A stretch of 64,000 nucleotides of DNA from Dactylosporangium aurantiacum (GTDB taxonomy: Bacteria > Actinomycetota > Actinomycetes > Mycobacteriales > Micromonosporaceae). The stretch lies in the NCBI RefSeq assembly GCF_000716715.1, contig NZ_JNYJ01000006.1, positions 124,001 to 188,000 on the forward strand, in the 5' to 3' direction. This document shows positions 18,501 through 25,516 of this stretch, piece by piece. The notes under the pieces are model-generated. The model was given only the letters and a program-made list of their open reading frames with translations. It did no database searches and had not been told where the DNA came from. Each line of letters opens with the position of its first letter. Positions within the stretch are counted from its first letter, which is position 1. The position numbers and the translations under genes are program-made.

Positions 18501-18577
18501 CGGCGGCGCCCCGCATGCCGGTACGCCGGCGGCCGACATATGATCAGGTCAGGTGATAGTCGATAGTGGGGTCGAAC

Positions 18578-19075
18578 GTGGCGAGGCCGAAGATCGCATC
18601 CAGTGCAGTGCCCGCCGACGCCGACGAGGTCGGCGCCGACGCCCCGCGTGCCCAGCAGCTGTCCTCCGCCGTGTCGATGTGGCAGGCGTTCCTGCTGCGC
18701 AAGGCGACCCAGAAGGTCACCGCGATGGCCGAGGCGGCCCTCGGGCCGCACGGCCTGACCATGCGGCACTTCGGGGTGCTCAGCGCGGTGGAGGCCGAGC
18801 CGGGGCTCAACCAGCGGGTCCTCGGTGAGGGGCTGCGCATCGACCGCTCCACCGTCGTGGCCCTCGCCGACGACCTCGAGCGGGCCGACCTGCTCGAGCG
18901 TCGCCGGGGCGTGGACCGCCGCACCTTCTCGCTGCACCTGACCGAGCACGGCACCGAGCGGCTGGCCTACTTCAAGCAGCTCGTGGCCGACGTGCACACC
19001 GAGTTTCTGGCGCCGCTGTCGCCGGCGGAGCAGGCCATGCTGCGCGATCTGCTGTTCAAGATCGCCTCGACCTGA
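18578..19075 (+). CDS. MarR-family transcriptional regulator
   Basis: About 165 residues from GTG 18578 (preceded by GGGGTCGAAC, a leader also found before the KASIII-like gene at 19738); GTG 18566 is an alternative start. Winged-helix MarR domain at about 45-150: LGPHGLTMRHFGVLSAVE, NQRVLGEGLRIDRSTVVALADDLE (recognition helix) and RRGVDRRTFSLHLTEHG (wing). Members are usually repressors released by a phenolic or pathway ligand. It sits between two operons that carry similar palindromes, so it is the likely local repressor of the module. Confidence 0.88.
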   Translation: MARPKIASSAVPADADEVGADAPRAQQLSSAVSMWQAFLLRKATQKVTAMAEAALGPHGLTMRHFGVLSAVEAEPGLNQRVLGEGLRIDRSTVVALADDLERADLLERRRGVDRRTFSLHLTEHGTERLAYFKQLVADVHTEFLAPLSPAEQAMLRDLLFKIAST

Positions 19076-19090
19076 TCCGCCGGCCGCGGG

Positions 19091-19564
19091 TCACCTGCCG
19101 GCCAGCAGTGGCGGCGGGGTGTCCGAGCCCTGGGACCAGGGCTTGATGTCCAGCACCGGAGTGCCGTCGACGAGGTCGACCCCCTCGAAGCGGATCACGT
19201 TGCCGGTGACGTCCAGCAGCTTGACCAGGCTGAGCCCCAGCCGGTTGGGCCGGTTGGGCGTCCTGGTGGCGAACACGCCGCGGGTCTGTCCCGTGCCCTC
19301 CAGGCCGCGCGGGACCACGCGCATCTCGTAGGCCTCCTCGTCGGTCTGGGCGTGCAGCCAGGTCAGCAGCCACGCATACCGGTGGCGGGCCAGGCCGTCG
19401 AGCCCTTCGACGAACCGCTCGTCCAGCACGACCCGGCCGGGCTCGTCAGGATTCTCGGTGGCCTGCGGGGGAGTGACCTCCGGCCGGTCGTAACCGGTGC
19501 GCACGACACCGATCGGGTGCAGCCGCACGTCGGTGCGGTCGGGATCCACGAACTGCTGTGCCAC
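19091..19564 (-). CDS. trmO: TsaA-like tRNA t6A37 methyltransferase (TrmO family)
   Basis: 157 residues with the TsaA beta-barrel signature: HPIGVVRTGYDRPEVTP near residue 17, GVFATRTPNRPNRLGLSLVKLL near 95-115 and DGTPVLDIKPW near 133-143. TrmO N6-methylates threonylcarbamoyladenosine-37 of tRNA(Thr) using SAM. TsaA-like genes also turn up inside biosynthetic clusters, so its placement between two halves of the carrier-protein module may be more than chance. It is convergent with the MarR gene, only 15 bp between stops. Confidence 0.82.
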   Translation of the reverse strand: MAQQFVDPDRTDVRLHPIGVVRTGYDRPEVTPPQATENPDEPGRVVLDERFVEGLDGLARHRYAWLLTWLHAQTDEEAYEMRVVPRGLEGTGQTRGVFATRTPNRPNRLGLSLVKLLDVTGNVIRFEGVDLVDGTPVLDIKPWSQGSDTPPPLLAGR

Positions 19565-19663
19565 GTCTGTCCTCTCCGGCCTGCGACGGCGGGCCTGCCA
19601 GGCAACGGTATCGGGCGGTGCCGGGCCGTTGACCCGGTATCACCACTGCCGCATACTCTAATA

Positions 19664-19680
19664 CGTCAGTAACGCTGACG
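19664..19680. promoter_or_regulatory. Candidate MarR operator upstream of the KASIII-like/oxidase operon
   Basis: CGTCAG-N5-CTGACG perfect inverted repeat in an AT-rich stretch 58 bp upstream of the GTG start at 19738. It resembles the boxes at 15223 and 25501. Confidence 0.5.
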
Positions 19681-19737
19681 ATTCATTGTACTGATTATTC
19701 ACTCCAGCGCCGAATACTTGCCGCCAGGGGGTCGAAC

Positions 19738-20778
19738 GTGAGATCCAGTCCACCGCTGAGCGAACCGCCCGCCATCGCCGCGATCGGCGCCTGGCTGCCG
19801 CCGGGGCGCGAGGACGCCGCCGGCGCCGTCGCGGCCGGCCGGCTCGACACCGAGACCGCCGAGCGGCTCGGCTACGACCGGCTCGCGGTCAGCGACGAGC
19901 ACGCCGGCCCCGAGATGGCCGTGCTCGCCGCCGGCAAGGCGCTGGCCGAGGCGGGCTGGTCCGGCGCCGACCTCGACCTGGTCGTGCACTCCTGGATCTA
20001 CCACCAGGGCCACGACTTCTGGTCCCCGCCGCACTACGTGGCGAGCCAGGTCGGCGCCCACGACGCGCTCGCCGTCGGCGTCCAGCAGACCTCCAACGGC
20101 TGCGTCGCGGCGCTCGAGGTCGCGCTGAGCCGGTTGGCCGCCGACCCGGGGGTGCGCCGCTGCCTGGTGACCACCGGCGACCGGTTCGCCGGGCCGGCGT
20201 TCGACCGGTGGTTCGGCGACATCGACGTGGCCTACGGCGACGCCGGCACGGCCCTGCTGCTGGACCGCTCCGGCGGCCCCTACCGGCTGCTGTCCGTCGC
20301 GTCGGTCTGCGTCCCGCGGTACGAGGTGCTCTACCGCGGCGACGACCCGTTCAGCCCGGCACCGCGCACCCCGCGCGACCGGGTCGACGCCCGGCGTACC
20401 AAGATGGTGTTCCGCGCCGGCGGTGGCTGGCTGCAGTTCGTCGGGACGCTGCGCAACGCCGTGCAACGGGCGGTCCGCGAGGCGCTCGCCGACGCCGACC
20501 TCACCCTCGACGACCCGCGCGTGCGCTACCTGTACATGCCGCGCATCGGCACCGGCGCCATCACCCAGTTCTACGGCCCGGCGGCCGCCGACATCGGCCT
20601 GCGGCACGCCGAGATCGTCGTGGCCGGCCGCGACACCGGCCACCTCGGCGCCGGCGACCCGGCCGCCAACCTCGCCGACCTGGACGCCGGGCAGCTGCTC
20701 GCCCCCGGCGAGGTCGCCCTGCTGCTCAGTGCCGGCAACGGCTACACCTGGTCGTGCGTCGCCGTGCGGCGCGACTGA
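19738..20778 (+). CDS. KASIII-like acyltransferase with Ser-His-Asp site (DpsC/CerJ type)
   Basis: 346 residues, GTG start after AGGGGG. Thiolase fold of the KASIII group, but the usual catalytic Cys is Ser119 (VQQTSNGC). His302 and Asp307 (TGHLGAGD) follow with the spacing of the Ser-His-Asp triad described for DpsC of daunorubicin biosynthesis (S118, H297, D302). DpsC- and CerJ-type proteins transfer acyl groups rather than run fatty acid synthesis. The substrate is probably an acyl or aminoacyl thioester made in this operon. A paralogue with Cys is at 24102-25130. First gene of a four-gene operon with the oxidase, ligase and carrier protein. Confidence 0.85.
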   Translation: MRSSPPLSEPPAIAAIGAWLPPGREDAAGAVAAGRLDTETAERLGYDRLAVSDEHAGPEMAVLAAGKALAEAGWSGADLDLVVHSWIYHQGHDFWSPPHYVASQVGAHDALAVGVQQTSNGCVAALEVALSRLAADPGVRRCLVTTGDRFAGPAFDRWFGDIDVAYGDAGTALLLDRSGGPYRLLSVASVCVPRYEVLYRGDDPFSPAPRTPRDRVDARRTKMVFRAGGGWLQFVGTLRNAVQRAVREALADADLTLDDPRVRYLYMPRIGTGAITQFYGPAAADIGLRHAEIVVAGRDTGHLGAGDPAANLADLDAGQLLAPGEVALLLSAGNGYTWSCVAVRRD

Positions 20779-20834
20779 CCCACGACGTCCACATCAGACG
20801 GTCCATACAGGACATCGCGCGACACGGAGGAAGC

Positions 20835-21839
20835 ATGGCACAGGGAATCGACGTCCTGGTGCTCGGTGCCGGCGTCGCCGGGCTCACCACCGCGGTCTGC
20901 CTCGCCGAGGCGGGCTGTCGGGTGCGGGTCCGCACCGGCGAGGCGCCGCGGGACACCACCTCGGCCGTCGCCGGCGCCATCATCGGCGGGCCGCTCTTCG
21001 CCGACCCGGTCGAGGCGGCCGCCAAGTGGCAGCCCCTGGACACCAACCTCGCCTGGCACCGCACCGGTCTCGCCGAGTTCGGGGCCCTCGCCGCCGTCCC
21101 CGGCACCGGCGTGCGCACCGCCCGGGGCAGGATGGTCAGCCGGCACGGTGCCGACGACCAGCCCTGGATGCACAGCCTGCCCGGGTACGCGCCGTGCACC
21201 GAGCAGGAGCACGCCGGCTTCCCGGTGGCGTTCCGGATGTCGGTGCCGCTGGTCGACATGCCGCGCTACCTCGGGTACCTGACGGACCGCCTGCTCGCGG
21301 CCGGCGGCGAGGTACTGGTCACGCCGGTCGGCTCGCTCGACGAGGCCGCGGCCGAGGCGCCCGTGGTCGTCAACTGCACCGGCGTCGGCGCGCGGACGCT
21401 CGCCGGGGACCCGGCGGTCTTCCCGGTGCGCGGCCAGCACGTCGTGGTGGAGAACCCGGGCCTGGAGGAGTTCTTCTTCGAGCGCAGCCCCGGCGCCACC
21501 TCCACCAGCTTCCTGCCGCACGGCGACCGGCTGCTGCTCGGCGGCACCGCCGACCGTGACGCGTGGAGCCGCACGCCGGACCCGGCGCAGACCGAGCAGA
21601 TCGTGCGCCGCTGCGCCGAGGTCGAGCCGCGCATCGCCGGCGCGCGGATCCTCGGCGTGCACGCCGGGCTGCGGGCCACCAGGCCGCGGACCCGGCTCGA
21701 GGAGGAGCGCCGCGGCGACACCCGGGTCATCCACAACTACGGCCACGGCAGCGTCGCCGTCGCCATGTCGTGGGGCTGCGCCCGGGACGTCCAGCGGCTC
21801 GTCGAGCACGCCCCCGCCCGCCCCGCGGCGGTCTCATAG
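20835..21839 (+). CDS. D-amino-acid-oxidase-type FAD enzyme 1
   Basis: 334 residues, ATG 20835 with GGAGGAAG upstream. The FAD-binding Rossmann motif VLGAGVAGLTTAVCLAEAG lies at about 8-26. The C-terminal segment GLRATRPRTRLEEE (near 276-290) contains the DAAO-type carboxylate-binding Arg, followed by HNYGHGSVAVAMSWGCA, the FAD-pyrophosphate closing motif. Members oxidise an amine next to a carboxyl or thioester to an imine, releasing H2O2. In this operon the amine is probably an amino acid, free or bound on the carrier protein. A paralogue lies at 23058-24023. Confidence 0.88.
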   Translation: MAQGIDVLVLGAGVAGLTTAVCLAEAGCRVRVRTGEAPRDTTSAVAGAIIGGPLFADPVEAAAKWQPLDTNLAWHRTGLAEFGALAAVPGTGVRTARGRMVSRHGADDQPWMHSLPGYAPCTEQEHAGFPVAFRMSVPLVDMPRYLGYLTDRLLAAGGEVLVTPVGSLDEAAAEAPVVVNCTGVGARTLAGDPAVFPVRGQHVVVENPGLEEFFFERSPGATSTSFLPHGDRLLLGGTADRDAWSRTPDPAQTEQIVRRCAEVEPRIAGARILGVHAGLRATRPRTRLEEERRGDTRVIHNYGHGSVAVAMSWGCARDVQRLVEHAPARPAAVS

Positions 21840-21869
21840 AGCGCCCGAACGGGCATGAAGGAGGAACTC

Positions 21870-22763
21870 GTGTCGGTCATCGACAGTGCACTGACCACGG
21901 CCGGCCCGGCGGTCGCGGCCGCCGGCACGGGAGGGCTCGGCCTGCCCGTGCTGTCCCCGCCGGAGACGGCGCTGCTGCGCAGGCTCGACGGGGTGTTCGA
22001 AGGCTGGGGGACGCAGGCCGGCGCCCAGTCGATGATCATGCCGCCGCTGCTGCCGGTCGCGTCGCTGGCCCGGCTGGACTTCTACGACAACTTCCCGCAC
22101 CAGGCGGTGGTCGCCGCCGCCCTCGACCTGAGCAAGGGCCGGCCGGGGGCGGACGGCCCGCCGGCCGAGTTCGCCGGCGCCGCCCTGGAGCCAGCGCGGC
22201 TGGCCCTGCCGTCGGCCGCCTGCTTCGCGGTGTACCTGTCGATGGAGGGCGCCCGGCTGGCCCAGGACACCACCGTCACCGTGCTGGGCCGCTGCTTCCG
22301 CCGGGAGGAGCACTACGAGCAGCTGCGCCGGCTGCTGGGCTTCCACATGCGCGAGGTGGTGGCACTGGGCTCCCGCGAGTTCGTCACCGGGCACCTGGCC
22401 CGCTTCGAGGGCCACGTCGCGGCCTTCCTCACCGCGCTGGGCCTGCCGTTCACCAAGGAGGCGGCGACCGACCCGTTCTACGACCGGGGCGGCCAGCGGG
22501 CGCTGCTGCAGCGGCTCTCGCCGGTCAAGCACGAGTTCGTGGTCGACGGGCTCGCCATCGCCTCGCTCAACGTGCACCGCAACTTCTTCGGCGAGCGCTG
22601 CGACATCCGCCACGGCGACGCCGCCGAGCCGGTGTTCACCGGCTGCGCCGCGTTCGGCCTGGAGCGGTGGCTGTCGGTGCTGCACCGGCGGTTCGGCGAC
22701 TGGGGCACCGCCCTGGCGGCCGTCGAGGCGGCGGCCGCCGGTGGCGCGGCCGGGGCGCGGTGA
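21870..22763 (+). CDS. Seryl-tRNA-synthetase-like amino acid:carrier protein ligase
   Basis: 297 residues from GTG 21870, with AAGGAGG 8 bases upstream; the open frame also has ATG 21855. It is a class II synthetase core without the tRNA-binding coiled coil. Motif 2 is FRREEHYEQLRRLLGFHMRE (about 143-162) and motif 3 is GCAAFGLERW (about 257-266). The zinc ligands of atypical SerRS and of aa:CP ligases appear conserved as Cys118, Glu162 and Cys258. Characterised relatives charge glycine or alanine on a dedicated carrier protein. The carrier gene follows 4 bp downstream, which strongly supports that role here. Confidence 0.85.
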   Translation: MSVIDSALTTAGPAVAAAGTGGLGLPVLSPPETALLRRLDGVFEGWGTQAGAQSMIMPPLLPVASLARLDFYDNFPHQAVVAAALDLSKGRPGADGPPAEFAGAALEPARLALPSAACFAVYLSMEGARLAQDTTVTVLGRCFRREEHYEQLRRLLGFHMREVVALGSREFVTGHLARFEGHVAAFLTALGLPFTKEAATDPFYDRGGQRALLQRLSPVKHEFVVDGLAIASLNVHRNFFGERCDIRHGDAAEPVFTGCAAFGLERWLSVLHRRFGDWGTALAAVEAAAAGGAAGAR

Positions 22764-22767
22764 CGCC

Positions 22768-23001
22768 GTGACCGACGCACTCGAGCACGTCACCGCCTGG
22801 CTGCTGGCCCGGCACCCCGACCTGAGCGGGATCGACCCGGACGACGACCTGATCGAGAGCCGGCTCATCGACTCGCTGGGGTTCCTGGAGTTCCTCGCCC
22901 TCATCGAGCGGCTCACCGGCCGCCCGGTCGACGTCGAGGCGACCGGCATCGACTGCTTCCGCTCACTGTCCAACCTGGACCGGGCGTTCTTCGCCGCCTG
23001 A
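22768..23001 (+). CDS. Stand-alone acyl/aminoacyl carrier protein
   Basis: 77 residues, GTG start 4 bp after the ligase gene. Four-helix carrier protein with the phosphopantetheine site DSLGF at Ser36 and acidic helix 1-2 surface (DPDDDLIESRLI). The pairing with the SerRS-like ligase makes it the probable acceptor of the activated amino acid, on which the oxidases, the KASIII-like enzymes and perhaps the LuxC-like reductase would act. Separate from the polyketide ACP at 50085. Last gene of the operon, closed by a strong terminator. Confidence 0.88.
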   Translation: MTDALEHVTAWLLARHPDLSGIDPDDDLIESRLIDSLGFLEFLALIERLTGRPVDVEATGIDCFRSLSNLDRAFFAA

Positions 23002-23010
23002 GCACGGCAC

Positions 23011-23046
23011 ACAAGAGGCCCGCACCGTCCGGTGCGGGCCTCTTGT
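23011..23046. terminator. Strong bidirectional terminator
   Basis: ACAAGAGGCCCGCACC, loop GTCC, then a perfectly matching right arm. The 16-bp stem lies between the convergent carrier-protein and oxidase 2 genes. Confidence 0.85.
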
Positions 23047-23057
23047 CGTCCGTTGCC

Positions 23058-24023
23058 TCAGCGGTGCACGGCCTGCGTGACCATCTGCTCGATCTCCCGC
23101 GCGCAGCCCCACGACATGCCGATACCGGCGCCGCCGTGGCCGTAGTTGTGGATGACCCGGGCGTCGCCGATCGTCTCCTCCTCCAGCCGGGCCTGCGGCC
23201 GAGCCGGGCGCAGGCCGACCTCGACGCTCAGCACGGGCGCGCCGGCGATGCGCGGCTCGATCGCGATGCAGCGGCTCAGGATCGCCTCCGTCTGCGCCGG
23301 ATCCGGCTCCAGGCTCCAGTTCCCGGGGCCGATCGTGCCGCCCAGGACCAGGCGCTTGAGGTGCGGGATGAAGCTGGTGATCTCCGCGGCCTTGGTGCGC
23401 TCGTAGAAGAACTCGGTGAGGCCCGGGTTCTCCACCACCACGTGCTGGCCGCGGACCGGCTTGAGCTGCGGGTCGCCGGTGAGGCGCTGCGCGCCGACGC
23501 CCGTGCAGTTGACGACCAGCGGCGCCGTCGCGGCCGCCGCCTCCAGCGACTCGACCGTCCCCAGCCGGACCACGCCGCCGGCGATCTCCAGCCGGCCCGC
23601 CAGGTACTGCAGGTATCGCGGCATGTCCACGACGGGCGAGCTCATCCAGAACGCCATCGGGTAGCCGGCGCGCTCGGCCTCGTCGCACTCGGCGAAGTCC
23701 GGCATCTGGCGCGCCCACCCGGGGGTGGTGTCCTCGTCGCGGCTGACCGTGCGGCCGCGGGCGATGCGCACCCCGGTGCGCGGGTCCGCGGCGAGGTCCG
23801 TGAACTCCCGCAGCGTGGCGCGCAGCCACCGCGACTCGTCGTCCTGCGGGTCGTCGGTGACCGGTCCGGCGATCATCGCGCCGGCGACCGCGGACGTGGT
23901 GTCCTGCGGCGACTCGCCGGCCTGGACCCGGACCGGCACGCCGGCCTCGGCCAGGCACACGGCGGTGGTCAGCCCCATCACACCCGCGCCCACGACCAGT
24001 ACGTCACCGTGCTGTGCCACCAT
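23058..24023 (-). CDS. D-amino-acid-oxidase-type FAD enzyme 2
   Basis: 321 residues, ATG 24023 with AAGGAGG upstream. FAD motif VVGAGVMGLTTAVCLAEAG at about 8-26; GLRPARPQARLEEE holds the carboxylate-binding Arg, and HNYGHGGAGIGMSWGCA near the C-terminus is canonical DAAO (the first copy has GSVAV in place of GGAGI). Many segments are shared with copy 1, including DTTSAVAGAMI and VRGQHVVVENPGL, so the two are duplicates. It oxidises an alpha-amine. It is last in an operon after the muconolactone-isomerase-like and KASIII-like genes. Confidence 0.88.
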   Translation of the reverse strand: MVAQHGDVLVVGAGVMGLTTAVCLAEAGVPVRVQAGESPQDTTSAVAGAMIAGPVTDDPQDDESRWLRATLREFTDLAADPRTGVRIARGRTVSRDEDTTPGWARQMPDFAECDEAERAGYPMAFWMSSPVVDMPRYLQYLAGRLEIAGGVVRLGTVESLEAAAATAPLVVNCTGVGAQRLTGDPQLKPVRGQHVVVENPGLTEFFYERTKAAEITSFIPHLKRLVLGGTIGPGNWSLEPDPAQTEAILSRCIAIEPRIAGAPVLSVEVGLRPARPQARLEEETIGDARVIHNYGHGGAGIGMSWGCAREIEQMVTQAVHR

Positions 24024-24101
24024 GTTCCTCCTTGATCCGCGGTGGATGCCCGCGTAGTCCGACAGTGTTGCGACGCTCGGAAGATATCGCTGTTCGGCGA
24101 T

Positions 24102-25130
24102 CTATTCTGCCCGCACGGCGATACACGACCAGGTGAATCCGCCGCCCACACTGAGCAGCAGGGCCACCTCACCCGGGGCGAGCCGCTGGCCCGCGTGCAG
24201 GTCGGCGAGGTTGGCCAGGGAGTCGCCGCCGCCGAGGTGGCCGGTGTCCCGGCCGAGGTTGAGCACCTCGGTGTGGCGCAGCCCGAGCTCGGCGACCGGC
24301 TCGTCGAAGGACTCGGCCAGCCCGCTCAGGCCGATGCGGGGCAGCGTCAGGTACCGCACCCGCGGGTCGTCGGCGGTCAGCCCCGCCTCGGCGAGCGCGG
24401 TGCGGACCACGCGCTTGACCGCCTGCCGCAGCCGGGCCTCGAAGGCGGGCCCGGCGCCGGTGGACATGAAGGCGCGCTTGGTGCCCCGCACGTCCACCCG
24501 GTCGGCGTGCTCGCGGGCGGCCGGGCTGAACAGGTCGTCGCCGCGGTGCATGGCCTCGTACCGGGTGGCGCCGTCGGACACGATCGACAGCAGCCGGTAC
24601 GGCCCCTCCTCACGGTCCAGCACGAGCGCGGTGCCGGCGTCGCCGTACGCGGTGTCGTAGTCGCCGCACCACCGGTCGAAGCCGGGCTCGGCGAACCGGT
24701 CCGCGGTCGTCACCAGGCACCGGCGCAGCGACGGGTCCGCGACGAGCCGCGACGCCGCGACCTCGAGGGCCGCGGCGCCGCCGTTGCACATCTGCTGGAC
24801 GCCGACGGCGAGGGCGTCGTGGGCGCCGACCTGGCTCGCCACGTAGTGCGGCGGGGACCAGAAGTCGTGGCCCTGGTGGTAGGTCCAGGAGTGCACGACG
24901 AGGCCCAGGTCGGCGCCGGACCAGCCGGCCTCGGCGAGGGCCTTGCCGGCGGCCAGGACCGCCATCTCCGGCGCGGCGTGCTCGGCGCTCACCGCGAGGT
25001 GCCGGTAGCCGAGCCGCTCGGCGGTCTCGGCGTCGAGCCGGCCCTCCGCGACGGCTCGGGCGGCGTCGTCGCGCTGCGGCGGCAGCCAGGCGCTGATCGC
25101 CGCGATCGCCGGCGGCGGGGAGAATCGCAT
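24102..25130 (-). CDS. KASIII-like acyltransferase with Cys-His-Asp site
   Basis: 342 residues, ATG 25130 with GAGGAGG upstream. It is a close paralogue of the protein at 19738-20778 (long identical stretches such as HYVASQVGAHDALAVGVQQ), but retains Cys115 (QQMCNGG) with His298 and Asp303. The pair thus differs in the nucleophile. KASIII-fold acyltransferases move an acyl group from CoA or carrier to a hydroxyl, amine or carrier thiol; a Cys enzyme could also condense with malonyl-ACP. Middle gene of the second, minus-strand arm of the module. Confidence 0.87.
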   Translation of the reverse strand: MRFSPPPAIAAISAWLPPQRDDAARAVAEGRLDAETAERLGYRHLAVSAEHAAPEMAVLAAGKALAEAGWSGADLGLVVHSWTYHQGHDFWSPPHYVASQVGAHDALAVGVQQMCNGGAAALEVAASRLVADPSLRRCLVTTADRFAEPGFDRWCGDYDTAYGDAGTALVLDREEGPYRLLSIVSDGATRYEAMHRGDDLFSPAAREHADRVDVRGTKRAFMSTGAGPAFEARLRQAVKRVVRTALAEAGLTADDPRVRYLTLPRIGLSGLAESFDEPVAELGLRHTEVLNLGRDTGHLGGGDSLANLADLHAGQRLAPGEVALLLSVGGGFTWSCIAVRAE

Positions 25131-25157
25131 CGTCGCCCTCCTCGGGTGTGGTGGCTG

Positions 25158-25463
25158 TTATGCCGACGCGTCCTGCTGGTAGGCGGTCGGGTTGTAGCTG
25201 CCGGGCTCGATCAGCGGGTACACCTCGAACTGCAGGTGCGGGCCGACCGGGCTGTCGTAGAGCACGGACATGAGCTCCTCGTGCGAGCCGACCTCGTAGA
25301 CGTTGAGCCCGGCGGAGGCCCCGACGAGGATCCACCGGTGCTTGAGCACGCCCTTGTCGAGCAGGTCCTTGGTGTACGCGAAGCCGTCGCTGAGCCGGAC
25401 CTGGAACTCGTCGGCGGTGATACCGACCGGTGCCTTCCTGGCGATCACGGCGAACAGGGCCAT
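25158..25463 (-). CDS. Muconolactone-isomerase/YCII-like small protein
   Basis: 101 residues with the ferredoxin-like fold of muconolactone delta-isomerase: MALFAVIARKAPVGITADEF at the N-terminus, GASAGLNVYEVGSHEELMSVL in the centre and FEVYPLIEPGSY at the end. Such proteins isomerise small lactones or act on reactive unsaturated intermediates. First gene of the minus-strand operon with KASIII-like 2 and oxidase 2. The candidate MarR boxes at 25484-25516 are just upstream. Confidence 0.75.
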   Translation of the reverse strand: MALFAVIARKAPVGITADEFQVRLSDGFAYTKDLLDKGVLKHRWILVGASAGLNVYEVGSHEELMSVLYDSPVGPHLQFEVYPLIEPGSYNPTAYQQDASA

Positions 25464-25483
25464 GGTTCCTCCTCGGATGAGTT

Positions 25484-25516
25484 CGTCAGTACTGCGGTTT
25501 ATCAGTGTTACTGACT
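25484..25516. promoter_or_regulatory. Candidate MarR operator pair upstream of the second arm
   Basis: CGTCAGTACTG (25484) and TCAG-N5-CTGA within 25501-25516, the latter overlapping the 3-prime end of the MFS gene. The motif is the same as at 19664 and similar to 15223, placed before the isomerase-like gene start at 25463. Confidence 0.5.
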
